A stretch of DNA of 64,000 nucleotides. Origin: Inquilinus ginsengisoli_A. GTDB lineage: Bacteria > Pseudomonadota > Alphaproteobacteria > DSM-16000 > Inquilinaceae. Each line of letters opens with the position of its first letter. The stretch's first letter is position 1. The position numbers were made by a program, and so were the translations under genes. Below the pieces are notes generated by a model that saw nothing but the letters and a program-made list of their open reading frames with translations, did no database searches and was not told where the DNA came from. The DNA lies in the NCBI RefSeq assembly GCF_031453975.1, contig NZ_JAVDPW010000002.1, positions 62,001 through 126,000 on the forward strand. Reading direction: 5' to 3'. Positions 1 to 9,023 of the stretch are shown here, piece by piece.

Positions 1-399
1 CGTTTCCCCGAGGCTGGCCGCCGAATCCTTCGGCCGGCGCGGGGCCGATCGGCATAGAGAGAGAACTCATGGCCACGCATCCGCTGGATTGGGCGGAGCC
101 GTGGCTGCTTTGAATTCCCGGCGTGGCCATCAGGGAAACAACAAGCATGCGAAGGGGCGACGCAACAATTGTGCTCGATCCTGATTATTTTCCGCAGGCG
201 AACCGGCGCAAGGGAAAGAGTCGCAGGACCGAAAACTTTTTTCTGAATCCCCTGGAACCTTAGAGCCAGTCTTGTCTTGTAGCATTTGACGCCATGAGAG
301 CAGTCTCGATGATGCTGACGGCCCCCCGTGACGACCTGCGGACGCGTTGCGGCGCACAGGACATAAGGGGCGGCACACAGGACTTAAAGGGAAAGCGCG
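1..399. other. Gene-poor region upstream of the MucR-like gene
   Basis: No convincing gene lies here. An exact 10-bp inverted repeat, ATGGCCACGC (69-78) and GCGTGGCCAT (121-130), flanks a 14-codon frame MATHPLDWAEPWLL (69-113). That frame is preceded by a purine-rich AGAGAG stretch, so it could be a leader peptide, but I cannot support this further. Positions 180-300 are less GC-rich than the surroundings and probably hold the promoter of the regulator at 400. Confidence 0.5.
353..391 (+). promoter_or_regulatory. Tandem 18-bp direct repeat before the MucR-like gene
   Basis: Two copies of an 18-bp unit with core CACAGGAC, at 353-370 and 374-391, match at about 15 of 18 positions. They are 21 bp apart, two helical turns. 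The second copy ends in the ribosome binding region of the gene at 400. MucR/Ros proteins commonly repress their own genes, so an autoregulatory site is plausible but not shown. Confidence 0.4.
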
Positions 400-933
400 A
401 TGTCCACGCTGAGCGAAGATGAGATCCTCAAATTCACCAAGGAAATCATCGTGGCCCATGTGTCGCACAATGCGGTGGACAGCGAGTCCCTGCCGGGTCT
501 CATCCGCAGCGTCCATCTGTCGCTGATCGCGGCCCGCGGCACGCCGGTCTCGCAGGACATGACGGCCGTCGACGGCGACCAGGAGCCCGAGGCCATCCGG
601 GCCGAACCCGGCGCCGACCATCACCCGGCGGCGCATCCGCGCCTCGTCGCGGCCTCGACCCCGGCGGTGCCGGTCGCGGAGTCGGTGACGCCGGACTACA
701 TCATTTGCCTGGAGGACGGCCGCCCGTTCAAGATGATGAAGCGCTGGCTGCGCGCCACCTACGGCATGACGCCGGAACAGTACCGCGCCAAATGGAACCT
801 GCCGGCGGACTACCCGATGGTGGCGCCGAACTACGCCCGCTCGAAATCGGCCTATGCCAAGACCCAGGGCCTCGGCACCACCCGCCTCCGCCACCGCGCC
901 GAGAAGCACCGGCCCCAGCGCGCCGCCGTCTGA
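400..933 (+). CDS. MucR/Ros-family transcriptional regulator with degenerate zinc finger
   Basis: A 177-residue protein. Its C-terminal half carries the MucR/Ros signature: DYIICLEDG, then MTPEQYRAKWNLPADYPMVA, then PNYARSKSAYAK. The family acts as global DNA-binding regulators of envelope, exopolysaccharide and cell-cycle genes in alphaproteobacteria. The N-terminal region (MSTLSEDEILKFTKEIIVAH) is also typical. The zinc knuckle normally reads C-x2-C/D-x9-H-x3/4-H. Here the Cys and Asp remain (CLED), but the first His is Trp (KRWL) and the second is replaced in the following RATY. The protein therefore probably does not bind zinc in the usual way. The start at 400 follows AAAGGGAAAG. The family call is firm; the regulon is unknown. 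Confidence 0.9.
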   Translation: MSTLSEDEILKFTKEIIVAHVSHNAVDSESLPGLIRSVHLSLIAARGTPVSQDMTAVDGDQEPEAIRAEPGADHHPAAHPRLVAASTPAVPVAESVTPDYIICLEDGRPFKMMKRWLRATYGMTPEQYRAKWNLPADYPMVAPNYARSKSAYAKTQGLGTTRLRHRAEKHRPQRAAV

Positions 934-1181
934 GGCTTTGCGCCTGCCGTCAGGCGATGGCGACGGCCGGTTCGGCGAGGCCGGCCATCGGCAGGACCAG
1001 GCTGCCGCCGAGGGCGATACCGGCCAGTGCAACGCCGGGCGGGAAGCCACCACGCCAGGATGGCCGCCCCCCGCAGGCGGATGCTGGTTCCCCGCAGCCT
1101 GCGTCGCCGCAAAAAGAATTCAGGAAGAGGCCGGCAAGCCGGAGCCCTCCGCGGCGAACCACGGAAGGCTCCGGCGAGGAC
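934..1181. other. Intergenic stretch, possible decayed small gene on minus strand
   Basis: This lies between the MucR-like gene and the end of the aldehyde dehydrogenase gene. On the minus strand the last ~30 codons before a stop at 950 encode a hydrophobic string (GVALAGIALGGSLVLPMAGL) with G/C-rich third positions. No good start or ribosome site is visible. A short membrane peptide or a gene remnant is possible, but I would not annotate one. Confidence 0.3.
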
Positions 1182-2612
1182 TCAGGCGGCCTCGTAGCCG
1201 ATCACGCCCTTGATCTCGAGGAAATCCTCGAGGCCGAATTCGGCGTATTCCCGGCCGTTGCCCGACTGCTTGTAGCCGCCGAACGGCGCGCCGGTGTCCC
1301 AGGCGGGGTAGTTGATGTGGACGTTGCCGGTGCGCAGCTGCGACGCCACCTTGCGCGCGCGGTCCAGGCTGCCCGACTGGACATAGGCGGCGAGGCCGTA
1401 GACCGTGTCGTTGGCGAGGTCGATCACCTGCTCTTCAGTCTCGTAGGTCAGGATCGACAGCACCGGGCCGAAGATCTCCTCGCGCGCCACCGACATCTCA
1501 GGCGTCACCCGGGCGAAGACGGTCGGGCGGATGAAGTAGCCGCGGTTCAGCCCCTCGGGCCGGCCCGGGCCTCCGGTCACCAGCTCCGCGCCCTCGGCGA
1601 TGCCGGATTCGATCAGCTTCTGGATCTTGTCGTACTGCACCTGGCTGACCACGGGGCCCAGCATCGTGCTTTCGGCATCCGCCGGGCCGACCTTGAAGGT
1701 CTCCGCCGCCGCCTTGGCGTAGCCGACCGCCTCGTCATGCCGGTCGAGCGGCACGAACATCCGGGTCGGGGCGTTGCAGGACTGGCCGCTGTTGCCGAAG
1801 CAGCCGGCGACGCCCTTGGTCACCGCCCGCTTCAGATCGGCGTCCGGCAGGATGATGTTGGCCGACTTGCCGCCCAGCTCCTGATGCACGCGCTTGACCG
1901 TGTCAGCCGCCGATTTGGCCACCAGGACGCCGGCGCGGGTCGACCCGGTGAAGGACACCATGTCGACATCGGGGTGGCTGGAGATCGCGGTGCCGACCGT
2001 CGGCCCGTCGCCATTGACCAGGTTGAACACGCCCTTCGGCACGCCGGCCTCATGCAGGATCTCGGCGAAGATGATGGCGTCGAGCGGCGCGATCTCGCTG
2101 GGCTTCAGCACCATGGTGCAGCCGGCGGCCAGGGCCGGGCCGACCTTGCAGGTGATCTGGTTCAGCGGCCAGTTCCACGGGGTGATCATGCCGACCACGC
2201 CGATCGGCTCCTTGGCGATCAGGGTGGTGCCCTTGATCCGCTCGAACTCGAAAGTCTCCAGCGTCTCGATCATCCGGGCCAGATGGGCCTCGCCGGCGCC
2301 GGTCTGGGATTCCAGCGCGAATTTGCGCGGCGCGCCCATCTCGCGCGACACGGCGAGCGCGATGTCGCCGGCACGGCTCTTGTAGACCTCCAGGATGCGG
2401 CGCAGCAGGGCCAGACGCTCCTGCCGGCTGGTGCGGGCGAAGACCGGGAAGGCCCGCTTCGCCGCCGCCACCGCGCGGTCGACATCCGCGGCCGAGCCGA
2501 GCGAGATCTGGGCAAACGCCTCCTCGGTCGACGGGTCGATCACGTCGAGCGTCTTCGGCGTGATCGGGTCGACCCAAGCGCCGTCGATGTAGAATTGCAA
2601 TTCGTGCGCCAT
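1182..2612 (-). CDS. NAD(P)-dependent aldehyde dehydrogenase
   Basis: A 476-residue enzyme of the aldehyde dehydrogenase superfamily, which oxidises an aldehyde to the carboxylic acid. The oxyanion Asn lies in PWNWPLNQ (about residue 147), the general base is Glu245 in HQELGGKS, the nucleophile is Cys279 in GNSGQSCNAP, and the cofactor-binding FTGSTRAG is at about 221. The start at 2612 follows GAGG at normal spacing and leaves the usual N-terminus (MAHELQFYIDGAW). It lies 197 bp downstream of a LacI regulator on the same strand and below the sarcosine oxidase operon, so it may oxidise an aldehyde from methylated-amine or sugar catabolism. The substrate cannot be read from sequence. Confidence 0.92.
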   Translation of the reverse strand: MAHELQFYIDGAWVDPITPKTLDVIDPSTEEAFAQISLGSAADVDRAVAAAKRAFPVFARTSRQERLALLRRILEVYKSRAGDIALAVSREMGAPRKFALESQTGAGEAHLARMIETLETFEFERIKGTTLIAKEPIGVVGMITPWNWPLNQITCKVGPALAAGCTMVLKPSEIAPLDAIIFAEILHEAGVPKGVFNLVNGDGPTVGTAISSHPDVDMVSFTGSTRAGVLVAKSAADTVKRVHQELGGKSANIILPDADLKRAVTKGVAGCFGNSGQSCNAPTRMFVPLDRHDEAVGYAKAAAETFKVGPADAESTMLGPVVSQVQYDKIQKLIESGIAEGAELVTGGPGRPEGLNRGYFIRPTVFARVTPEMSVAREEIFGPVLSILTYETEEQVIDLANDTVYGLAAYVQSGSLDRARKVASQLRTGNVHINYPAWDTGAPFGGYKQSGNGREYAEFGLEDFLEIKGVIGYEAA

Positions 2613-2809
2613 CAGAACCTCGTTCGGTCGTGGGGCGGAGGGGAGCCGAAGGCCCGGCCCTCCGGTCGCAATGCCATCGCCGCGGCAAATGCCGGGCATG
2701 ACAGCCTGGACGAGACGTTAGAGCAGCGCCGTGCGGCGGGGAAGCGTTGCCGGGTGAGCGACGGCCATGCGCCCGCCAGGCCTTGCCGCCGCGCCGCGAG
2801 TCCGGCGCA

Positions 2810-3820
2810 CTATCGGATGGCGAAGCCGACCGATGCCCGGACCACAAGCTCCGGCGCCAGGGTGACGGCGGCCGGCAGCGGCGCCCCCTCCTCCAGGTGC
2901 CGCAGCACCGCCGTCGCGGCGGCGGCGCCGATCTCGGCGGCGGGCTGGCGGATGGTGGTCAGCGGCGGGAAGGTCTGGCTGGCGAATTCGATGTCGTCAT
3001 AGCCGATCACCGAGAGGTCCGCCGGCACCGACAGGCCGGCATCTTGGGCGGCGTGCAGCGTGGCGATCGCCGACAGGTCGTTCAGCGCGAAGATCGCCTC
3101 GGGCCGCTCGCCCGGCGGCAGCGCGATCAGCTCTCGCGCCACCACAGCTCCGCCGGCAATGGTCAGGTCGCAGCGCCGCGTCAGCGCCTCCGGCACGCCC
3201 AGGCCGTGCGCCGCCAGCGCCGCCCGCAGCCCGTCCAGCCGCTCGATCACGCGGGGATGGTCGGCCGGGCCGGCGATGCAGCCGATACGACGGAAGCCGC
3301 GCCGGGCCAGGAAATCGCCGGCCAGGAAGCCGCCGGCCCGGGAATCGTCGTTGAACACCGACGGCACGATGCCGGCGGCAGCATCGATCGCCACCACCGG
3401 CACCTCGCGCACCTGGCCGAGGCGGCGGAAGAACTCGGGGCTGGCATGGGTGGTCATCACCACCACGGCGTCCACCCGCTTGGCGAACAGCATCTCGAGA
3501 TAGCGGGCGAGATGCGCCGTCTCGTCGTCGGTGTTGCACAGCATCAGGGCGTAGCCATGGTCGAAGCAGGCGCGCTCGACCCCGCGCATGACCTCGCCGA
3601 AGAACGGGTTGGTGGTGGTGGTGACGATCATGCCGATGGTGCGGCTGCGGTTCGACTTCAGCGCCCGCGCCACATCCGACGGGAAATAGCCCAGCGCGGC
3701 GATGGCGCTGCGCACCCGCTCCGCCGTCTCGCCGCTCACCGGCCGGGTCCGGTTGATGACATGCGAGACGGTGGTGAAGGACACGCCGGCCTGCCGGGCG
3801 ACGTCCTTGATCGTGACCAT
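2810..3820 (-). CDS. LacI-family transcriptional regulator
   Basis: A 336-residue LacI/GalR-type repressor. The N-terminal helix-turn-helix and hinge are clear (MVTIKDVARQAGVSFTTVSH, then residues to SNRSRTIGMIV). A periplasmic-binding-protein-like effector domain follows (about 60-330), including SVIGYDDIEFASQTFPPLTT. The start at 3820 is chosen because LacI proteins begin directly with the helix-turn-helix; a longer frame upstream has no homologous sequence. It sits between the sarcosine oxidase operon and an aldehyde dehydrogenase, all on the minus strand. It most likely controls the dehydrogenase or a carbohydrate locus outside the window. The effector is unknown. Confidence 0.92.
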   Translation of the reverse strand: MVTIKDVARQAGVSFTTVSHVINRTRPVSGETAERVRSAIAALGYFPSDVARALKSNRSRTIGMIVTTTTNPFFGEVMRGVERACFDHGYALMLCNTDDETAHLARYLEMLFAKRVDAVVVMTTHASPEFFRRLGQVREVPVVAIDAAAGIVPSVFNDDSRAGGFLAGDFLARRGFRRIGCIAGPADHPRVIERLDGLRAALAAHGLGVPEALTRRCDLTIAGGAVVARELIALPPGERPEAIFALNDLSAIATLHAAQDAGLSVPADLSVIGYDDIEFASQTFPPLTTIRQPAAEIGAAAATAVLRHLEEGAPLPAAVTLAPELVVRASVGFAIR

Positions 3821-3908
3821 CACGGGCGCCTCGCGACCAACTCCGGGGGCATGTCCCAGCGTGTAGGAGCGAAGCCGCCCGGGCACAAGCCCGGAAACGC
3901 CGAAGCGG

Positions 3909-4523
3909 CTAGGCCTCGACCTCGCAGCCGAACTCCGCCGCCGAAGCATCGAGCCAGCGCCAGACGCTGCCGGCGAAGCCGCGGAGCACCGCGATCTCGT
4001 AGGTCGGTGCGTCGTCCAGCTGCCACAGCTGGGCGCCGACATGAGCGATCACGGTCACCGCCGCATCATCAGGGCCGAAGCCGCGCGGATGCAGGTCGAG
4101 GCCGACACCCTTGACCAGCGCGTCGCGGGCGTGGGGGCCGGAGACGCGCAGCACCGCCAGCCCGTCGCTCTGGTCGCTCACGGCCGCAAAGGCGCCGACG
4201 GCCGCGGCCAGATCCCGGACGAGGTCGCGCCCATCCTCGGCCACGGCGAGCCATTGCCCGGGGCCCGACCAGACGAAGGCCAGACCGCCCTGCTCCACCC
4301 GCTTCGGCGTGGTCGGCAGGTCCAGGCCGTACTGGGACCGGATCGCGGTGGCGAGGTCCGCGGCCCGGCCTTTGCGGGCGATCAGCCGGGCCAGGGCCAG
4401 CCCGTCACGCGGCCGGACGGTGACGCCGGCCTTATTACCCTCGGCACGGCCGTGGCGGCCGGGCACCAGGATGCCGGCGAAGGCGGATCGGGGGGTGAGG
4501 TCAGACACGCAGGCGCTCCCCAT
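3909..4523 (-). CDS. soxG: Sarcosine oxidase, gamma subunit
   Basis: A SoxG-family protein of about 200 residues, last gene of the heterotetrameric sarcosine oxidase operon. The complex demethylates sarcosine to glycine with O2 and tetrahydrofolate, giving 5,10-methylene-THF and H2O2. The gamma subunit is structural and resembles part of the aminomethyltransferase fold; LVRDLAAAVGAF and QSDGLAVLRVSGPHARD are typical. The gene overlaps the 3' end of soxA. The ATG at 4523 gives a 23-base overlap; a GTG at 4508 would give 8 bases and could be the real start. A 6-bp-arm hairpin (3879-3894) after the stop may end the operon. Confidence 0.9.
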   Translation of the reverse strand: MGSACVSDLTPRSAFAGILVPGRHGRAEGNKAGVTVRPRDGLALARLIARKGRAADLATAIRSQYGLDLPTTPKRVEQGGLAFVWSGPGQWLAVAEDGRDLVRDLAAAVGAFAAVSDQSDGLAVLRVSGPHARDALVKGVGLDLHPRGFGPDDAAVTVIAHVGAQLWQLDDAPTYEIAVLRGFAGSVWRWLDASAAEFGCEVEA

Positions 4524-7476
4524 CGGGGTCGTAGAACACAGCTGACACCACCTCGACCGCGATCTCCTCGCCGCGCACCGGGTCGCAGGCGCGCAGGGTC
4601 TCGCCGATCCGCTCCGCCCCGCGGGCGAGCAGGCCGAGCCCGATCCAATGGCCCAGCATCGGCGAGAAGGCGACCGAGGTCATGAACCCCTGGTCGTTCT
4701 CGGTGGTCGCCGCCGCGCCGTCGGCGATGAAATGCGCCCCGGCCCGCAGCCGCCGCGACCGGTCCACCGGCCGGAAACCGATCACGCTGGGCCGCGCCGG
4801 ATCGGCCAGCCCCGGCCGCCCGGCCAGGACCCGGCCGATATAGTCCTTCTTGGTCGACATCATGCGGCCGAGGCCGAGATCGGCCGCCGTGGTCTGGCCG
4901 TTCAGCTCGTTGCCGGCGACATGGCCCTTCTCGACCCGCATCACGCCCAGCGCCTCGGTGCCGTAGGGGGTGATGCCGAGATCCTTGCCCGTCTCCATCA
5001 GCCGCCGCACCAGTGCGTCGCCGTAGCGCGCCGGCACCGCGACCTCATAGGCCAGCTCGCCGGAGAAGGAGATGCGGAACAGCCGCGCCGTCACGCCACC
5101 GCAGACCGTCAGCTCGGCCGCGCCGAGATAGGGGAAGGCGGCGTTGCCGATGTCGAAGGGCGGGTCGACGATACGGGAAAGCAGGTCGCGTGCCCTCGGC
5201 CCGGCCACCGAGAACTGCGCCCACTGGTCGCTGACCGAGGTGAACTGGACATCGAGCTCCGGCCACAGGCACTGGTGGCAGAACTCCATGTGCTGCATCA
5301 CCTTGGCGGCATTGGCCGTGGTGGTGGTGACCAGGAAGCGGTCGTCGGCCAGGCGGGAGGTGGTGCCGTCATCCATGACAATGCCGTCTTCGCGCAGCAT
5401 CAGCCCGTAGCGCGCACGGCCGACCGCCAGGGTGGACCAGCCGTTGATGTAGAGCCGGTTCAGAAACTCCGCCGCATCGGCGCCCTGCAGGTCGATCTTG
5501 CCGAGGGTGGAGACGTCGCAGATGCCGACCGCCGATCGGGTCCGGCGCACCTCGCGGTTCACCGTCTCCAGCCAGTCCTTCTCCCCCGGCCGCGGGAAAT
5601 ACTGCGCCCGCAGCCACGCCCCGGCCTCGACGAACACCGCCCCCTGCTCCGCCGCCCAGTCATGCGACGGGGTCAACCGGGTCGGCCGGAAGTCGCGGCC
5701 GCGGGCGTGGCCGGCGAAGGCGCCGAGCGACACCGGGGTGTAGGGCGGCCGGAACCGGGTGGAGCCGACGGCGTCGATGTCCCGCGCCGTGATCTCGGCC
5801 ATGATGCCGATGGCGTTGACGTTCGAGGTCTTGCCCTGGTCGGTGGCCATGCCGAGGGTGGTGTAGCGCTTGAGGTGCTCGACCGCGCGGAAGCCCTCGC
5901 GCTCGGCCAGCTCGATGTCCTTGTCGGTGACGTCGTTCTGGAAGTCGACGAAGCGCTTGCCCCCGCCGCCCTTGACCCGCCACAGGGCGCTGACCCCGGT
6001 CGACTCCGCCGCCACCGCCGGCGGATCGAAGGCGCCGCCGTCGTAGCCGCAATCCCGCGCAGACTCAACACCGGCCTTGCCGCCGCCGGAGAGGCAGCCG
6101 GCCAGATCGAACACGCCGGCGGCGCTGCCGGCGACGGCCATGCCCGGCGGCAGATCGCCCGGCACGAAGGCGGCGAGGCCGGGGTTCCAGGCGGGACGGC
6201 CGCCGAGATGCGAGGTCAGGTGGACGTTGGGGCTGAAGCCGCCGGACATCGCCAGCAGGTCGCAGGGCAGCGTCACGGTCCGGCCAGCGGCATCCCGCAC
6301 CTCGGCCGCATGCAGCCCGCGGGCGCCGCCGACCGCGCGGGTCACCACCGCCCCGGCCAGCAGCCGGGTGCCGGCATCGCGCGCCGCCCGATCCAGCTGC
6401 GCCTCCGGCCGGGCGTCGACGATCGCCTCCACCGCCACGCCCGATGCGGCGAGGTCGGCGGCGACCGCCCCGGCCGCATCGTTGTTGGCGAAGATCACCG
6501 CGCGGCGGCCAGGGGCCACGGCATGGCGGTTGAGATAGGTCCGAACGGCGCCGGCGAGCATCACCCCGGGCCGGTCGTTGTCGCCGAACACCAGCGGCCG
6601 TTCCAGGCTGCCGGCCGCCAGCACGCAGCGCTTCGCCACGATCCGCCACAGGCGCTGGCGCGGAGCGTGGGGCTCCGGCACCGCCAGATGGTCGCCGACC
6701 CGCTCCACCGCGCCATAGGTGCCGTGGTCGAACACGCCGAACGCCGTGGTCCGGCGCAGCAGCCGCACCTCCGGCAGTGCGGCCAGCTCGGCCTCGGCCG
6801 CCGCCGCCCAGCCCGGCGCCGCCTGGTCACCGACCGCCCGGCGTTCGGACAGCAGGCTGCCGCCGAGCCGGAAACCCTCGTCGCACAGGATGACGCGCGC
6901 GCCGGACCGTCCCGCCGCCAGCGCCGCCGCCAGCCCGGCCGGGCCGGCGCCGACCACCAGCACGTCGCAATGGATGGTGGCCTTCTCGTAGTGGTCCGGG
7001 TCGGGCTCGGTCGCCGCCCGGCCCAGGCCGGCGGCGCGGCGGATCAGCGGCTCGTAGACCTTCTCCCAGAACCGGGCCGGCCACATGAAGGTCTTGTAGT
7101 AGAAGCCGGCGGCGAAGACCGGCGACAGCAGCCCGTTCACCGCCATCAGGTCGAAGCCGAGGGACGGCCAGCGGTTCTGGCTCTGCGCGTCCAGCCCGTC
7201 GAACAGCTCGACCATGGTGGCGCGGCTGTTCGGCTCTCGCCTCGCGCCGCGGCGCAGCTCGACCAGCGCGTTCGGCTCCTCCGCCCCGGCCGAGAGGATG
7301 CCGCGCGGGCGATGATATTTGAACGATCGACCGGTCAATCCAACGCCGTTGGCCAGCAGGGCCGAGGCCAGGGTGTCGCCGGGATGGCCCTGGTACTCCC
7401 GCCCGTCGAAGCGGAAGCCCAGCGTCGCGGCGCGGTCGATCTGCCCGCCGGCGGGCAGGCGGAAAGGCTGGCTCAT
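4501..7476 (-). CDS. soxA: Sarcosine oxidase, alpha subunit
   Basis: A 991-residue protein, the expected length for the large subunit. The N-terminal ~100 residues form a 2Fe-2S-ferredoxin-like fold (GFRFDGREYQGHPGDTLASA). A dinucleotide-binding domain follows (VLVVGAGPAGLAAALAAGRS, about 170), then an aminomethyltransferase/GcvT-like folate domain in the C-terminal ~380 residues (RSAVGICDVSTLGKIDLQGA onward). The folate domain transfers the methyl-derived one-carbon unit to THF. The start at 7476 overlaps the soxD stop as ATGA, which indicates translational coupling. The 3' end overlaps soxG. Confidence 0.95.
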   Translation of the reverse strand: MSQPFRLPAGGQIDRAATLGFRFDGREYQGHPGDTLASALLANGVGLTGRSFKYHRPRGILSAGAEEPNALVELRRGARREPNSRATMVELFDGLDAQSQNRWPSLGFDLMAVNGLLSPVFAAGFYYKTFMWPARFWEKVYEPLIRRAAGLGRAATEPDPDHYEKATIHCDVLVVGAGPAGLAAALAAGRSGARVILCDEGFRLGGSLLSERRAVGDQAAPGWAAAAEAELAALPEVRLLRRTTAFGVFDHGTYGAVERVGDHLAVPEPHAPRQRLWRIVAKRCVLAAGSLERPLVFGDNDRPGVMLAGAVRTYLNRHAVAPGRRAVIFANNDAAGAVAADLAASGVAVEAIVDARPEAQLDRAARDAGTRLLAGAVVTRAVGGARGLHAAEVRDAAGRTVTLPCDLLAMSGGFSPNVHLTSHLGGRPAWNPGLAAFVPGDLPPGMAVAGSAAGVFDLAGCLSGGGKAGVESARDCGYDGGAFDPPAVAAESTGVSALWRVKGGGGKRFVDFQNDVTDKDIELAEREGFRAVEHLKRYTTLGMATDQGKTSNVNAIGIMAEITARDIDAVGSTRFRPPYTPVSLGAFAGHARGRDFRPTRLTPSHDWAAEQGAVFVEAGAWLRAQYFPRPGEKDWLETVNREVRRTRSAVGICDVSTLGKIDLQGADAAEFLNRLYINGWSTLAVGRARYGLMLREDGIVMDDGTTSRLADDRFLVTTTTANAAKVMQHMEFCHQCLWPELDVQFTSVSDQWAQFSVAGPRARDLLSRIVDPPFDIGNAAFPYLGAAELTVCGGVTARLFRISFSGELAYEVAVPARYGDALVRRLMETGKDLGITPYGTEALGVMRVEKGHVAGNELNGQTTAADLGLGRMMSTKKDYIGRVLAGRPGLADPARPSVIGFRPVDRSRRLRAGAHFIADGAAATTENDQGFMTSVAFSPMLGHWIGLGLLARGAERIGETLRACDPVRGEEIAVEVVSAVFYDPDGERLRV

Positions 7477-7739
7477 GGCTGCGCCTCCCGGCCGCGGGCG
7501 TCGACGGCGCCGAGGATGCGGTGGTCGCGGGTGTCGCGCGTCACCACCAGCCAGCTGCGGCAGCCGCCGCCATGGTACCAGTACTCGGCCAGCGCCCCGG
7601 CCGGGTTGTCGCGCAGATAGGCGTATGCGACGAAGGCGTCGACCCCGGCATCGGGCGCCGGGCGCTGCACCGTGGCGTCGCCGAGATAGCTGAACTCCTC
7701 GGCCGCGCGCTCGCCACAATGGGGACAGGGGATCCGCAT
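7473..7739 (-). CDS. soxD: Sarcosine oxidase, delta subunit
   Basis: An 88-residue zinc-binding small subunit. The four ligands are visible as Cys5 and Cys8 (CPHCG) and His56 and Cys60 (HGGGC), with the spacing known for this subunit. The rest (GALAEYWYHGGGCRSWLVV) is highly typical. It is third in importance but second in order in soxB-D-A-G. It is separated from soxB by 12 bases and overlaps soxA by the four bases ATGA. Confidence 0.95.
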   Translation of the reverse strand: MRIPCPHCGERAAEEFSYLGDATVQRPAPDAGVDAFVAYAYLRDNPAGALAEYWYHGGGCRSWLVVTRDTRDHRILGAVDARGREAQP

Positions 7740-7751
7740 CTCTGATGTCCC

Positions 7752-9002
7752 TCAGTGCAGGTTCGGCTGGGCGCCGACGCCCTTTTCGTCGATCAGGTGG
7801 CCGGTGGCGAAGCGGTCCAGCCGGTAGGCGGCGTTCAGCGCATGCGGCGCGTCATGGGCGATGGTGTGGGCGAAGCACCAGCCCGAGGCCGGGGTCGCCT
7901 TGAACCCGCCATAGCACCAGCCGGCGTTGAGGTAGAGGTTGCGCACCGGCGTCCGGTCGATGATCGGGCTGCCGTCCATCGACATGTCCATCAGCCCGCC
8001 CCACTGCCGCAGCAGGCGCAGCCGGCCGAGCGCCGGTAGGATCGCCAGGCCGCCCTCGACCACATCCTCTACCACCGGCAGGTTGCCGCGCTGGGCGTAG
8101 GAGTTGTAGCCGTCGATGTCGCCGCCGAACACCAGCCCGCCCTTGTCGGACTGGCTGACGTAGAAATGTCCGGCGCCGAAGGTGATAACGCCGTCGACCA
8201 GCGGCTTCAGCCCTTCGGAGACGAAGGCCTGCAGCACATGGCTCTCGATCGGCAGCTTCAGCCCCGCCAGCGCCGCGACGCGCGAGGAGTTGCCGGCGCA
8301 GGCCAGCCCGACCTTGCTGGCGCGGATCCGGCCCCGGCTGGTCTCGACCCCGACCACCGCGCCGTCCTCGATGGCGATGCCGGTGACCTCGCAGTTCTGG
8401 ATGATGTCGACGCCGCGGCTGTCGGCGGCGCGGGCATAGCCCCAGGCCACCGCGTCGTGGCGCACGGTGCCGCCGCGGCGCTGCAGCAGCCCGCCCTGGA
8501 TCGGGAAGCGGGCATTGTCGAAGGCCAGCAGCGGCGCAAGCGCCCGCACCTGCTCGCGGTCCAGCAGCTCGGCATCGACGCCGTTCAGCCGCATGGCGTT
8601 GCCGCGGCGGGCGTAGGCGTCGCGCTGGGCGTCGGAGTGGTAGAGGTTCAGCACGCCGCGCTGGCTGACCATGGCGTTGTAGTTGAGGTCCTGCTCCAGC
8701 CCCTCCCACAGCTTCATCGACCATTCGTAGAACGGCGTGTTGCCGGGCAGCAGGTAGTTGGAGCGGATGATGGTGGTGTTGCGGCCGACATTGCCGCCGC
8801 CGATCCAGCCCTTTTCCAGCACCGCGACATTGGCGATGCCGTGCTCCTTGGCCAGGTAATGCGCGGTGGCGAGCCCGTGGCCGCCGCCGCCGACGATGAT
8901 CACGTCATAGGCCGGTTTCGGCGCCGCGTCGCGCCAGGCCGGCGTCCAGCCCTGCTGGCCCCTTAGGGCTTGGCCCAGCACAGAGAAGATCGAATAGCGC
9001 AC
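7752..9002 (-). CDS. soxB: Sarcosine oxidase, beta subunit
   Basis: A 416-residue FAD/FMN-binding subunit that carries the sarcosine oxidation site. It has a Rossmann motif DVIIVGGGGHGLATAHYLA near residue 33, and NVGRNTTIIRSNY, GGLMDMSMDGSPIIDRTPV and LNAGWCYGGFKATPASG, which are conserved in SoxB. The predicted start is GTG at 9002 (VRYSIFSVLGQALRG), because that is where family similarity begins; the open frame upstream runs into a palindromic repeat. It is first gene of the operon. The usual one-carbon partners (glyA, folD, purU) are not adjacent. Confidence 0.94.
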   Translation of the reverse strand: MRYSIFSVLGQALRGQQGWTPAWRDAAPKPAYDVIIVGGGGHGLATAHYLAKEHGIANVAVLEKGWIGGGNVGRNTTIIRSNYLLPGNTPFYEWSMKLWEGLEQDLNYNAMVSQRGVLNLYHSDAQRDAYARRGNAMRLNGVDAELLDREQVRALAPLLAFDNARFPIQGGLLQRRGGTVRHDAVAWGYARAADSRGVDIIQNCEVTGIAIEDGAVVGVETSRGRIRASKVGLACAGNSSRVAALAGLKLPIESHVLQAFVSEGLKPLVDGVITFGAGHFYVSQSDKGGLVFGGDIDGYNSYAQRGNLPVVEDVVEGGLAILPALGRLRLLRQWGGLMDMSMDGSPIIDRTPVRNLYLNAGWCYGGFKATPASGWCFAHTIAHDAPHALNAAYRLDRFATGHLIDEKGVGAQPNLH

Positions 9003-9023
9003 GCCGTGCCTCCGTTCGGGCCG

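Noticed and set aside
950..1162. A 70-residue minus-strand frame with a hydrophobic end
   Set aside because: Only the last 30 residues look protein-like; no ribosome site, and I cannot tell it from a remnant.
705..3002. A 765-codon plus-strand frame across the aldehyde dehydrogenase gene
   Set aside because: Antisense to a clear gene, with random-looking composition.
4648..7620. A 990-codon plus-strand frame antisense to soxA
   Set aside because: Low-complexity Arg/His/Gln-rich translation with no motif; soxA is certain.
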